64,000 nt of DNA, taken from positions 434,001 to 498,000 of the forward strand of contig NZ_CP020700.1 of the NCBI RefSeq assembly GCF_003932715.1. Direction: 5' to 3'. The DNA comes from Streptomyces tsukubensis (GTDB taxonomy: Bacteria > Actinomycetota > Actinomycetes > Streptomycetales > Streptomycetaceae). Shown here in pieces: positions 1 through 8,900 of the stretch; position 1 is the stretch's first letter, and each line of letters begins with the position of its first letter. The notes under the pieces are model-generated. The model worked only from the letters and a program-made list of their open reading frames with translations, was not told the origin of the DNA and made no database searches. The translations under genes and the position numbers were made by a program.

Positions 1-367
1 ACGTCGGGTCGATCACCTGGAGCAGCCCCTTGGACGGGGTGCCGTTGACCGCGTTGATGTCCCAGTTGTTGACGGCCAGCGGGTTGCCGCTGGACTCGCG
101 CATGATGTTGCGGTGCAGTCCCTCGTACGTACCGGGGATGCCGTTGAGGCGCATCACGTCGAGCGCCTCGATGATCCAGCCGTTGAGGGTGCCGGCGTAG
201 GCGGCGGGAGCGGCCTGCGGCGCCGCCGCGGGAGCGGAGGCAGGGGCGGCGGAGGCGGTGCCGGGGACGGCGAGGGCGAGCGTGACGGCCAGGGTGCCGG
301 CGGCGGTGAGCCCTCCGGCCCAGGCCCGGCGGCGGGGCCGGGTGGTGCGCGTGCTGAGTACGGACAT
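1..367 (-). CDS. Secreted transglycosylase-like protein (3' end cut by window edge)
   Basis: The minus-strand frame opens with ATG at 367-365 and stays open to base 1, so only the first ~122 codons are present. The N-terminus is a signal peptide: an Arg-rich stretch (TRPRRRAW), then a hydrophobic Ala/Leu core ending in an AxA-type site near residue 41. An Ala/Pro linker follows. From about residue 60 the protein shows a lytic-transglycosylase (SLT) pattern: GWIIEALDVM, then RESSGNPLAVNNWD, where the Glu in RESS is the expected catalytic acid, then NGTPSKGLLQVI. The family cleaves peptidoglycan outside the membrane, as in Streptomyces Swl/Rpf-type wall hydrolases. The family call rests on motifs seen by eye; the C-terminal half is missing. 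It is divergent from the regulator gene at 1201. Confidence 0.75.
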   Translation of the reverse strand, partial: MSVLSTRTTRPRRRAWAGGLTAAGTLAVTLALAVPGTASAAPASAPAAAPQAAPAAYAGTLNGWIIEALDVMRLNGIPGTYEGLHRNIMRESSGNPLAVNNWDINAVNGTPSKGLLQVIDPT

Positions 368-464
368 ACCGGGGAGCCCTTCGGATGGGGAAGCCGCACA
401 CGGGGACGGGAGCGGAGCGCTCCGGTGGCGGCGTGGGCAGATTCTTAGCGGTGACGGGGAGCGC

Positions 465-484
465 TAGCAACGAGCTCGCTGCTA
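465..484. promoter_or_regulatory. Imperfect palindrome centred on GAGCTC
   Basis: TAGCAACGAGCTCGCTGCTA reads the same on both strands except for one mismatched pair. It lies ~100 bp upstream of the transglycosylase start on the minus strand. It could be a repressor operator or a stem in the leader RNA. No consensus was recognised. Confidence 0.3.
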
Positions 485-552
485 AGCCGGATAGTGGAAG
501 AGCTCCCGGCGCCGGGCGCCGCATCGCACCCGCAGGGCAACCCACAGGGAAA

Positions 553-579
553 CCTCAGTGGCGGAAAACCACTAAGAGG
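553..579 (-). promoter_or_regulatory. Leader stem-loop upstream of transglycosylase gene
   Basis: CCTCAGTGG and its complement CCACT-aa-GAGG flank a seven-base loop, giving a nine-pair stem with a two-base bulge, ~190 bp upstream of the minus-strand start codon. The position fits a 5' UTR element. I looked for the c-di-AMP riboswitch known ahead of some Streptomyces wall-hydrolase genes and did not see its conserved core. Confidence 0.25.
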
Positions 580-1023
580 CGTCGTATGTGATGTACGTCC
601 CAGAACAAAACGCCCGGGGGATATGAGGAATATTCAATGACATGTCCGGAATGCCCCTAGGGGGTAGTGGGGCCCGGATCGCGGTCCGCGCCTCCGCCCT
701 CTCGGCCCGCGCCCGCCGCCCTTCCCAGGGGCCGGGCCCGCAGGGACCCCCACCGCGCCCCGCCACGCGGGAGGGCACCCTCCCGCGCCGGGGCGCGCAC
801 GGACCCGCGGAGCACGGACCTCGTGGAGCACGCGGGCCCGCCGCCGTACACGGAAACAGCCGGGCGTGGGACGGGGGACGTATCGGGCGGAATGCGGGCG
901 CGCGGTACGGATCCCGGGCGCCGGGCGCGAAGTGCGTCCGCCGATGCCCGGGTTGGCGCGGAGAGCGGAACAACTCGCCGCGCGGAGCGCGCCGCCGTCC
1001 CGCCGACGGCCCCCCGACGGAAC

Positions 1024-1058
1024 AGCCGAGGGGCCCACCCCCGTAGGGCCCCTCGGCT
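1024..1058. terminator. Strong 13-bp GC hairpin, possible terminator
   Basis: The left arm AGCCGAGGGGCCC (1024-1036) and right arm GGGCCCCTCGGCT (1046-1058) are perfectly complementary around a nine-base loop. There is no T tract, which is usual for Streptomyces terminators. No gene is recognised that would end here, so it may insulate the regulator operon or end an unannotated small transcript. Confidence 0.4.
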
Positions 1059-1200
1059 CCGTTCACCTGCTCACGGCCGGGCCTGCGGCCCGTTTCCCGA
1101 CAGCGTGAACGTGGCCATACAAAGCCTTGCGCGCGTAGATTGCAAGCGACAAGGTATGCACTGGCCGCAGATTGCGGGAAGTGTCGACGGGGAGGTGCGC

Positions 1201-2046
1201 ATGGCCCGGGAGCGATCCGGCCGGACCGTGGCGCACCTCGTGCTGGCCACCCGGCTGACGGTGCTGCGCGAGGCCGCGGGGCTCTCCAGGGAGCAGGCGG
1301 CCCGGGCGCTCGGGGCCCATCCCGCGACGGTCCGCCGGATCGAACAGGCGCAGACCTCCCTCGACGACGGGCAGGTCCGCACCCTGCTGACGGCCTACGG
1401 CGCGACCCCGGCCGAGACCCGGGAGATCCTCGGGCAGCTGGCCGCCGCCAACCGGCCCGGCTGGTGGCATCCCTGGCGGTCCGTCATGGACCCCTGGCAG
1501 TTGGATCTGATGAGCGTGGAGTCGGCGGCCCGGATCGTCCGGAGCTGGGATCCGGCGCTGGTGCCGGCCCTGCTGCGCACTCCGGCGTACGCCCGTGCCG
1601 TCGACGACGTCCTGCGCCCCGATCTCTCCCCCGCCCAGCGGGACCGGCGGGCGGAGCTGCTGGTCGAGCGCCGGGAGAGGCTGCGGGAGCAGCGGACCCG
1701 GGTCTGGGCGCTGATGACGGCCGCCGCGCTCCGGACGGAGGTCGGCGGCAGCGGGGTGATGACCGAGCAGCTCGCGGCCCTGCGGGCCGCCGCCGACCAG
1801 CCGGACGTGACGCTCCAGGTCCATCCGCTCGACCGGCCGCCGCACGCCCTGACCGGGATTCCCGCGCTGACGTTCTTCCGGGTCGAGGTGCCGGGGATCC
1901 CCGACCACGTGGTCCGCGAGGGCGGGCTCCCCGGCACCGCCGACGTCTGGAAGGCCGACCCGGCCGTGGTGACCTACCGCCGACTGCTCGACTACTCCTG
2001 CGCCACCGCGCTCCATCCCGACACGTCGAAAGAGGCACTGGTATGA
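1201..2046 (+). CDS. XRE-family regulator with DUF5753 domain
   Basis: This 281-residue protein starts at ATG 1201 behind a clear GGGGAGG Shine-Dalgarno, so the long upstream extension of the frame is discarded. Residues ~15-70 form a helix-turn-helix: LREAAGLSREQAARALGAH, then PATVRRIEQAQTSLDDGQV. The rest matches the actinomycete DUF5753 ligand/effector region (WWHPW, then ALLRTPAYARAV, then RRERLREQ, ending with a Tyr-containing C-terminus). The architecture is common in Streptomyces, where many members act with small DUF397 partners; none is adjacent here. The stop codon overlaps the next gene's start (ATGA), so the gene is translationally coupled to the methyltransferase. Confidence 0.88.
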   Translation: MARERSGRTVAHLVLATRLTVLREAAGLSREQAARALGAHPATVRRIEQAQTSLDDGQVRTLLTAYGATPAETREILGQLAAANRPGWWHPWRSVMDPWQLDLMSVESAARIVRSWDPALVPALLRTPAYARAVDDVLRPDLSPAQRDRRAELLVERRERLREQRTRVWALMTAAALRTEVGGSGVMTEQLAALRAAADQPDVTLQVHPLDRPPHALTGIPALTFFRVEVPGIPDHVVREGGLPGTADVWKADPAVVTYRRLLDYSCATALHPDTSKEALV

Positions 2047-2840
2047 GCGAACCGACCGAACAGCCCCCGCGGATCGACACCTCCGTCGCCCACAGCGCCC
2101 GGGTGTGGAACTACTGGCTGGGCGGCAAGGACTGGTTCGACGCGGACAAGGCGGCGGGCGACGCCTACCGGGCGAAGTACCCGCTGATCGAGCCCTTCGC
2201 CCAGGAGTCGCGGGGCTTCCTGGTCCGTACGGTCACCTGGCTGGCCCGCGAGGCCGGGGTACGGCAGTTCCTCGACGTCGGCGCCGGGCTGCCGACCGCC
2301 AACAACACCCACGAGGTGGCCCAGCGGATCGCGCCCGATTCCCGGGTGGTCTACGTCGACCACGATCCGCTGGTGCTGCTGCATGTGCACGCGATGGGCC
2401 GCAGCACCAGCGAGGGGGCGATGGACTACGTCCTGGCGGATATGCGCGATACGGACGCCGTCCTGGCGGGCGCGGCCAGGACGCTGGACCTGACCCGGCC
2501 CGTCGCCCTGGTGATCAACGATGTGCTGGGGCATATCGTGGAGTGGCCCGACGCCCTGGGGCTGGTGCGCCGGCTGGTGGACCGGCTGCCTCCGGGGAGC
2601 TATCTGTCGCTCAGCCACTCGACCGCGTCGGACGAGGAGCACCGGCTGGTGCAGGAGGAGTACAACAACTCCGGGGCCATCCCGTACATCTTCCGCGAGC
2701 CGGAGGTCACCCGGGCCTTCTTCGACGGTCTTGAGCCGGTCGAACCCGGATTCGTCTGCTGGCCGGACTGGCGGCCCGACGCCACCACCGGACGGCTCAC
2801 CGAGCGCGCCGGCTGGGGCGGCGTGGCACGCATCCCGTGA
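2043..2840 (+). CDS. SAM-dependent methyltransferase (actinobacterial DUF574-type)
   Basis: A 265-residue protein whose ATG overlaps the upstream TGA. It has the actinomycete-specific Methyltransf_19 signature: IDTSVAHSARVWNYWLGGKD at residues ~9-28, the SAM-binding motif FLDVGAGLPTANNTH at ~76-90, and acidic VVYVDHDPLVL where the ribose hydroxyls are normally held. The substrate cannot be told from sequence. It sits between two regulators in a coupled operon, which suggests a regulatory or signalling role rather than a tailoring step. Length is normal for the family. Confidence 0.85.
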   Translation: MSEPTEQPPRIDTSVAHSARVWNYWLGGKDWFDADKAAGDAYRAKYPLIEPFAQESRGFLVRTVTWLAREAGVRQFLDVGAGLPTANNTHEVAQRIAPDSRVVYVDHDPLVLLHVHAMGRSTSEGAMDYVLADMRDTDAVLAGAARTLDLTRPVALVINDVLGHIVEWPDALGLVRRLVDRLPPGSYLSLSHSTASDEEHRLVQEEYNNSGAIPYIFREPEVTRAFFDGLEPVEPGFVCWPDWRPDATTGRLTERAGWGGVARIP

Positions 2841-4288
2841 CCGCAGGCGGTGCGGGGCGGCCGGGGCCCGTGACCCCGGCCCCGGTCCCGGCCGAGGGAC
2901 CGCAGGACCGTACGGCGGTACGGCGGCTCATCCATGCGGCCGCCCACTCGTCGGCGCTGCTGATCGCCGAGGCCGCGGCGCTGACCGGCGGCTGGGCCGT
3001 GCTGGTGGATCCCCTGGCGGGCGCGGTGCACAGCACGCCCGCCAGCGCGGCGCCCTCGGGCGTCCGGGGCGCCGCGCACCCCCGCGCCCATCCGCATCTG
3101 ACGGTCCGCCCGGTGGCCGGGGCGGTCCTGGTGGTCTCCCCCGGGCGCGGTACACCGGTCGAGCGTACGGAGCTGATCGCCGCGACCGTCGCGGATCTGC
3201 TGCGGGTCCAGGCCCGGCGGGCGGACGAGACCCGGGCGGCCGAACAGCGGCTGCACCGTGCGGTGCTGCGGCTGCTGCGGGACGGTCACCACCGGGCCGC
3301 CTTCGATGTCCTCGGCGGTACGGACGCCACCCATGCCACGGTCTACCGTCTCACCGGAACCACTGCCCGCACCGCGCACCAGGCGCTGTGGCGCGCGCTC
3401 CGGCCGGGCGTCGAGCGCACCCGGGTCCTGGTGTGCGCGGAGGACACCGAACTGACGGTACTCGCCCTCCACGACGCTCCCGGCGACCCCCATCCCGCGC
3501 ACGGCGTGGTCACCCGGATCGCGGAGCAGTACCGGCTGACGGGCGGCGCGGCGCCGCCGGTGGCGCTGGACCTGGTCCCGGCCGCCTGGGCCGAGGCGGG
3601 CCGGGCGCATCCCGCCCCGGCGGGCGGCCGGCTGGCGGCGGCGACGGGCCTGGGCGAGCACGATCTGCTCCGGATCGTGCCCGCAGGCCGGCTCGCCGTC
3701 TGGTCGGCGGCGGTCCTCCAGCCCCTCGACCGGGAGCGGCGCAGGATCCTCGCGGCCTGGCTGCGCACGGGATCGGCACAGGCCGCCGCCCCGGCCGTCG
3801 GACTGTCGGAGGGCACGGTCCGCGCCAGGCTGCGCGAGATCGGCCCCCTGCTCGCGGCCGATCTCGGGCACCCCACGATCGCGGCCCAACTGCTGCTGGC
3901 GGTACGGGCGTCCGCCGCCCCGGCCCCGGCCTCGGCACTGAGGCCGGTGGCGGCGCCCGCGCTGCCCGCCGCTCTGCTCGGCGCCGAGGAGGCCCGTGAC
4001 TGGGCCGCCGCCCTGCTGGCTCCGCTCGACACCCGGCTCCGGATCGCCCTGCGCCTCTGGCTGGGACACCGCGGCCGGACGGCTCCCGCGGCCGCCGAAC
4101 TCGGTGTGCACCGTACGACGTTGGGCAACTGGCTGGCCGAATGCGGCGACCTCCTCGATCTCGACCCCGCGTCGGTGACCGTACGGGCCCAACTGCACCT
4201 GGCCGCCGAGACAGTGGCGGGTCCGGACGACGTACCGTCGGCGCTGCCGCGGCGGGGCGGCCGCACCTATCGGGCACCGCAGCAGTGA
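2837..4288 (+). CDS. PucR-like transcriptional regulator with two C-terminal HTH segments
   Basis: A 483-residue protein starting at GTG 2837, overlapping the previous stop (GTGA). The N-terminal half (~20-190) is an Ala-rich sensor-like region ending in a helical segment, ADLLRVQARRADETRAAEQR. Two helix-turn-helix segments follow: IIA-type spacing in AAWLRTGSAQAAAPAVGLSE with GTVRARLREI (~315-350), and LWLGHRGRTAPAAAELGVHR with TTLGNWLAEC (~410-450). Both resemble the PucR C-terminal HTH (HTH_30). Effector and targets are unknown. It is the last gene of the coupled 1201-4288 operon and is followed by a strong hairpin. Confidence 0.75.
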   Translation: MTAGGAGRPGPVTPAPVPAEGPQDRTAVRRLIHAAAHSSALLIAEAAALTGGWAVLVDPLAGAVHSTPASAAPSGVRGAAHPRAHPHLTVRPVAGAVLVVSPGRGTPVERTELIAATVADLLRVQARRADETRAAEQRLHRAVLRLLRDGHHRAAFDVLGGTDATHATVYRLTGTTARTAHQALWRALRPGVERTRVLVCAEDTELTVLALHDAPGDPHPAHGVVTRIAEQYRLTGGAAPPVALDLVPAAWAEAGRAHPAPAGGRLAAATGLGEHDLLRIVPAGRLAVWSAAVLQPLDRERRRILAAWLRTGSAQAAAPAVGLSEGTVRARLREIGPLLAADLGHPTIAAQLLLAVRASAAPAPASALRPVAAPALPAALLGAEEARDWAAALLAPLDTRLRIALRLWLGHRGRTAPAAAELGVHRTTLGNWLAECGDLLDLDPASVTVRAQLHLAAETVAGPDDVPSALPRRGGRTYRAPQQ

Positions 4289-4299
4289 TACGGCCCGGC

Positions 4300-4337
4300 G
4301 GCGGGCGGCGCCCGTTCGAAGCCGGGCGCCGCCCGCC
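4300..4337. terminator. Bidirectional terminator between convergent genes
   Basis: A perfect 15-bp stem: GGCGGGCGGCGCCCG (4300-4314) pairs with CGGGCGCCGCCCGCC (4323-4337) around the loop TTCGAAGC. It lies between the convergent ends of the PucR-like gene and the deacetylase gene. That position and its symmetry fit a shared terminator. Confidence 0.7.
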
Positions 4338-4375
4338 GGTGTCGTCGGCCGTGTCGGCCGGGTCGGCCGGGTTCG

Positions 4376-5419
4376 TCAGTGGGTGGCGGCCCGGGACGCG
4401 AGGGTATCGGCGGAGACGAAGCGGTAGTCCTGCTCCAGCAGCCCTTCGAGCACCGCGGGCAGGGCCAGGACGCTCTGGCGGCGGTCACCGCCGCCGTCGT
4501 GCATCAGGATCATGGAACCGGGCAGCACATGGTCGAGCACGGTCCGGGTGATCTTCTCGGGGCCCGGCCTGGCCCAGTCCCACGAGTCGACGTCCCAGAG
4601 CGCCAGCGCGGGTCCGCCGGCCAGGAGTTCGCTCAGCATCTCGGGGGTGCGGCAGCCGTAGGGCGGGCGGAAGACCGTGGGCACGGTGCCCACCGCCCGG
4701 TCGAAGGCATCGGCGGTCCGGTCGATCTGGAGCCGGAACTGCCGGGCGGTGAGATCCGGCAGGAAGGGATGGGACCAGGTGTGGTTGCCGAGGCTGTGGC
4801 CCGCGTCGACGATCCGCCGCACCTCGTCGGGGAGGGCGTTCACATGCAGACCGACGCAGAAGAAGGTGGCGTGGACGCCGTAGCGGGCGAGGAGGTCGAG
4901 GACCTCCCGGGTGTGCGCGGGGTCCGGGCCGTCGTCGAAGGTGAGGGCGATCTCCCGGCGGTCGCGCGGACCGTGCCGGAAGCACCGCCCCGCCCGGGTC
5001 AGTTCGGCCTCGGCGTCGGCGCTGCGCCGGATACCGTCGTGGTAGTCGTCGTCCCGGCCGGTCTGCCCGCCGCCCTCGGCGGTCAGCGGTGAGAGTCCGG
5101 CCAGGCCGCGTCTCGCCCGGTCGGCCAGGGACCGTGCGGGTACGGAGCCGAAGTCGGGGCGCTCGGGCAGCACCCAGGGGTCGGCGCGGTGGACGTCGAG
5201 TCCGGCGGCCGTGAACAACCCGTCGACCAGCCCGTTGGTGCTTTCGACCACGACCGCGAGCGGCTCCCCCGACTCCCGGCCGGTCCGCTCCAGCCAGTCC
5301 GTCAGCTCGGTCACCCGCTCGGCGCCCCAGCGCGTGGGGGCCTGGGCCCGCTCCCCCGTGTCGTCGACGATCTCGACCTCGTAACCGTCGGCGGTCCAGG
5401 CGATTCCCGCGTACTGCAT
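4376..5419 (-). CDS. Polysaccharide deacetylase with degenerate IS110-transposase-like N-terminal domain
   Basis: 347 residues; the ATG at 5419 follows a strong AGGAGGAA Shine-Dalgarno. Residues ~155-345 are a NodB-type carbohydrate esterase 4 domain: TFDDGPD (160-166, metal Asp pair), HSLGNHTWSHPF (H-x3-H), RPPYGCRTPEM, DVDSWDW and MILMHDGGG. It should deacetylate an N-acetylated glycan. No signal peptide is visible. Residues ~3-103 are unusual. GIAWTADGYEVEIVDD, VVVESTNGLVDGLF, GLDVHRADPWVLP and a final SLADRA follow the order and spacing of the RuvC-like N-terminal domain of IS110-family transposases. The first catalytic Asp of that family (GID) is replaced by Ala, while the Glu of VVVES is kept. 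It is probably a non-catalytic domain recruited by fusion. The deacetylase call is secure; the IS110 likeness is by eye. Confidence 0.88.
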   Translation of the reverse strand: MQYAGIAWTADGYEVEIVDDTGERAQAPTRWGAERVTELTDWLERTGRESGEPLAVVVESTNGLVDGLFTAAGLDVHRADPWVLPERPDFGSVPARSLADRARRGLAGLSPLTAEGGGQTGRDDDYHDGIRRSADAEAELTRAGRCFRHGPRDRREIALTFDDGPDPAHTREVLDLLARYGVHATFFCVGLHVNALPDEVRRIVDAGHSLGNHTWSHPFLPDLTARQFRLQIDRTADAFDRAVGTVPTVFRPPYGCRTPEMLSELLAGGPALALWDVDSWDWARPGPEKITRTVLDHVLPGSMILMHDGGGDRRQSVLALPAVLEGLLEQDYRFVSADTLASRAATH

Positions 5420-5944
5420 CTGTACTTCCTCCTGGCTTGCCCGGGAACGGCAGTGCGCCCGGGCCGGGATGGTCGGGGGTCCGGGCGGGCCGGACGGAAG
5501 AGGGGCGGATACGGCCGGACCCGGCCGGAGGCGTACCGGCCCGTGATGCCGGGGGCATACGGGGCGTACGGCATACGGCGCAGTCGGGGTCGGCGGACCC
5601 GATGAAACGCTCCGGTGTCCGAAAAAGGACAGGAACGCGGCAGTGGAGCGGCCGGAGAAACTTCAGCTACTCCGGTTTGGTGCGTGTGCTCTTGGTGCAC
5701 CCACTCTGACGAGGGGTTTCTCCGGAGTGACCGGGGCTTGCGGGGTCACCGCGTCCGTACCCGATCCCCACCGATGTCCACGAACTCTCCATCATTGCGA
5801 CACAAGTACGACAGTGGCGCGCTATCCTTCGCCGTACCCCGCCAATGGTCCAGACCATACCCAAGGCGACAACCGCGCGCTATGCCCATGACCGTCTCCG
5901 TGTCACCGCACCTGCCGAGTTAACTCCCGTGCAGGTCAACGAAC
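5420..5944. other. Intergenic region ahead of the NRPS operon
   Basis: 525 bp between the divergent deacetylase and NRPS genes. No gene is recognised; the short open frames lack domains and plausible starts. The stretch 5600-5900 is less GC-rich than its surroundings, as expected for a promoter region, and presumably carries the promoters of both genes. No well-spaced -35/-10 pair could be fixed by eye. A 24-codon frame (GTG 5929 to TGA 6000) overlaps the NRPS start in another frame; a leader-peptide role is possible but unsupported. Confidence 0.5.
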
Positions 5945-8900
5945 TTGGAGGGCATCATCAACGCACCGCCCGCTCCGCTCACCGTCCCGGATCTGCTTGA
6001 CGCCCGGGCCGCGAAACAGCCCGACGCGATCGCGATCCAGGTCATCGGCGGGGGCATCCTGAGCTACGGTTCCTGGCGTGATCGGGCCGTTCGGGCCGCC
6101 CGGGGGCTGGCGGACGCCGGGGTGCGGCCCGGGGATCTGGTGGCCCTGCGGTTCACCGAGGACGAGTGGGACCGGTACGCGGTGGCGTTCCTGGCCCTCC
6201 ACTACGCGGGCGCGGCCGGGCTGCCGCTCCGCGCCGACGCGGCCGACTCCGAGGCGCTGCGGATCACCGGCCTGTGCGGAGCCGTCGCGCTGCTGCGGGG
6301 GTCCGTTCTGCCCGCCCTGCCCGGGGTCACGGATCACACCCTGGATGCGGTCGAGGCCGCCGGGTCCGCCGGGGAGGCTCCGCACCGTCCGGCGCCCGGG
6401 GACCCGGCCCAGGTTGTGGGGACCTCGGGAACGACCGGACGTTCCAAGGGAGTCATGGCCTCCCATGCAAGTCTGACGGCGGGTCAGCCCCTGAATCCCC
6501 GTCCGCGTCCGTACGCCCACTCCCGGCACGCCCTGCACGCCTTCCCGATCGGCACCAACGCGGGCCAGATGATGGTGATGACCGCCCTCACCGGGGCTCC
6601 GGCCGTCGTGGCGCTGCCGCGTTTCGACGCCGAGGAGTTCGGCCGCGCCGTCGAGGAGCTGCGGACCGGTACCGTCTTCGTCGTTCCGTCGATGGCGATC
6701 GAACTGCTGAACTCCGGGGTGATCCGCCGCCGTGACTTCTCCGGTGTGCTGCTGTTCAGCTCGTCGGCCGCCGCACTGCCCGCACCCGTCGCCCGGCAGC
6801 TGACCGAAGCGCTGCCCGGGGCCACGGTGGTCAATGTCTACACCTCGGCCGAGTCCTCGCCCGCCCAGGTGTCCATGGTGGTCGACCCGGGCAGGCCGGG
6901 TTCCGTCGGCCGCCCCGCGAGCCCCGGTGATCTGCGGATCCTCGGTGCGGACGGCGCCACCGTACCGGCCGGGGAGACCGGGGAGGTATGGCTGCGGCAG
7001 CACGGGCCGCAGCGGGGCTACGTCGGCGACGCCGCCGCTTCGGCCGGGGTCTTCCGGGACGGCTGGGTACGGATGGGAGACCTCGGGCGGCTGGACGCGG
7101 AGGGCTATCTGCATCTCGTCGACCGGGAGAGCGACGTCATCAAGTCGGGTGCGCTGAAGGTCTCCACGCTCCGGATCGAAGACGCCCTGCACGAACACCC
7201 GGACGTCGCCGACGCGGCGGCGCTCGGTGTGCCGCACCCGGTGATGGGCTCGGTGCCGGTGGCCGTGGTGGTGCCCGCGGCGGACGGTGTCGACCTCGAC
7301 GGTCTGCGGCTGTTCCTGAGCGGCAGACTGGCCAGGGCGGAGCTGCCGGTACGGATCCTGCTCGCCGGTGACCTGCCGCGCAACGCCACGGGGAAGGTCG
7401 TCAAGTACCGGCTCCGGGAGCTGTTCGAGACGCCGGACGCCCCCGGGGAGGCGGAGCCTTCGGCACCGGAGCCGCGTACCGAGACCGAGATCCGGCTCGC
7501 CGGGCTCTGGCACGAGGTGCTGGGACGCCCGGTGCGGACCGTCGCCGACGAGTTCTTCGCCCTCGGCGGCGACTCCTTCCGCGCCGTCCAGCTGGCTGCG
7601 GCCGTCTCCGGGCGGTTCGGGGTCGAGGCGGGTGCGGCCGTGGTCTTCGGGCGGCCGTCGCTGCGGGCGCAGGCAGCGTGGCTGGACGAGACGGCCGCGG
7701 CTCCCACCTTTGAGGCAGCCGGTGGCGAGGGAGCGGAGGAGCCGGCGATCCCGTCCTTCCTCCGCGCGCTGCGGGAGCAGGCCCACGAGATCCCCCTCAC
7801 CAGCCAGCAGGAGAATTTCCTAGACTGGATGGCCGAGGAGTCCGGCCGGGACGTCGGAGCCGTCACCGCCCTCTTCCGGGTGACCGACCGGCTCGACACC
7901 GAGGCACTCGGCCGGTCCCTCACCGAACTCGTCCGGCGCCACCCGGCGCTGCGCACCCGCTTCGTGCCCGTCCCCGGCCCCGTACCCGGGCTGGTGCGGA
8001 CCGTCCTGGACGGGGAGCCGAACGCGCGGATCACCCTCCGCTCGGTGCCGGGCGCGAGCAACGACGAGGTGAACGGGCTGCTGATCGACGAGCGGGACCG
8101 GCTCAGCGATCTGGCGGCCGATCCGACGGCCCGGCTGCTGGTGGTCTCCCGCGCCCCGGACGACCACATCGTCCTGCTGGCGGTCCATCACATGGTCTCC
8201 GACGGCTGGTCGGTCGGTGTGCTGCTGCACGAACTGGGGCTCGCCTACGACGCCCTGCGCCGCGGCCGCACCCCGAGGCTCCCCGAACAGCCCCTGCCGT
8301 ACGGGGACCTGGTGCGCTGGGCGAACGACCGCTGGGCGGCCGGGCGGCGGCACTTCGCCGCCGCGCTGGCCGGCGCCCCGTCCGCCGTCGACCCGTTCCC
8401 GGGCCGCCGCGCGGTCGACCATGTGCACACCGTCGCGCGCCCGTTCACCGTCGGCGCCGATCCGGCCGCCCGGCTGCGCAAGCGGGCGGGGGAGCTGGGC
8501 GTGACCCCGTTCATGGCCGTCGCCGCGCTCTGGAGCGGGCTGCTGGCGGACCGCAGCGGGCAGTCCGATCTGGTGCTGATGACCCCGGTGCCGGGACGGA
8601 TCCGCCCGGAGGCGGAGCGGGCCGTGGGCTGTCTGGTGCAGTCGCTGCTGCTGCGGGTGGACTGTTCCGGCGGTCCCGGCTTCGCCGAGCTGGCGGAGCG
8701 GGTCCGGCGGGCGGCGACCGGCGCACTGGACCACCAGATGTATCCGTACGCCGAGTTCAAACCGTCGGTGGTGGCCTTCCCGGCCTGGCTGCGGTACGAG
8801 AACTGGGCCGCCGACGCCCATCTCCCGGGCCTGCTCTGCGAGCCCTGGGAGCTGCCTCGCGGCACCACCGTGCCGTGGCCGCTGCCCGGCGGCGACCTCG

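Larger units (their letters stand above)
368..1200. other. 833 bp gene-free region between divergent genes
   Basis: No convincing gene is seen. The open frames here are Arg/Pro/Gly/Ala-rich frame shadows without recognisable domains. The left part is the long 5' region of the transglycosylase gene and holds a stem-loop (553-579) and a 20-bp imperfect palindrome (465-484). The right part holds a strong 13-bp hairpin (1024-1058). A heptamer AGATTGC occurs twice (1137-1143 and 1169-1175), 32 bp apart, just upstream of the regulator start. This could be a binding-site pair, but that is conjecture. Confidence 0.6.

Noticed and set aside
368..660. c-di-AMP (ydaO-type) riboswitch ahead of the transglycosylase gene
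   Set aside because: Expected from known Streptomyces wall-hydrolase genes, but the conserved core sequences are not visible; only generic hairpins are seen.
642..1046. 134-codon plus-strand frame as a small gene
   Set aside because: Low-complexity Arg/Pro/Gly content, no ribosome site, no domain; several overlapping frames look alike.
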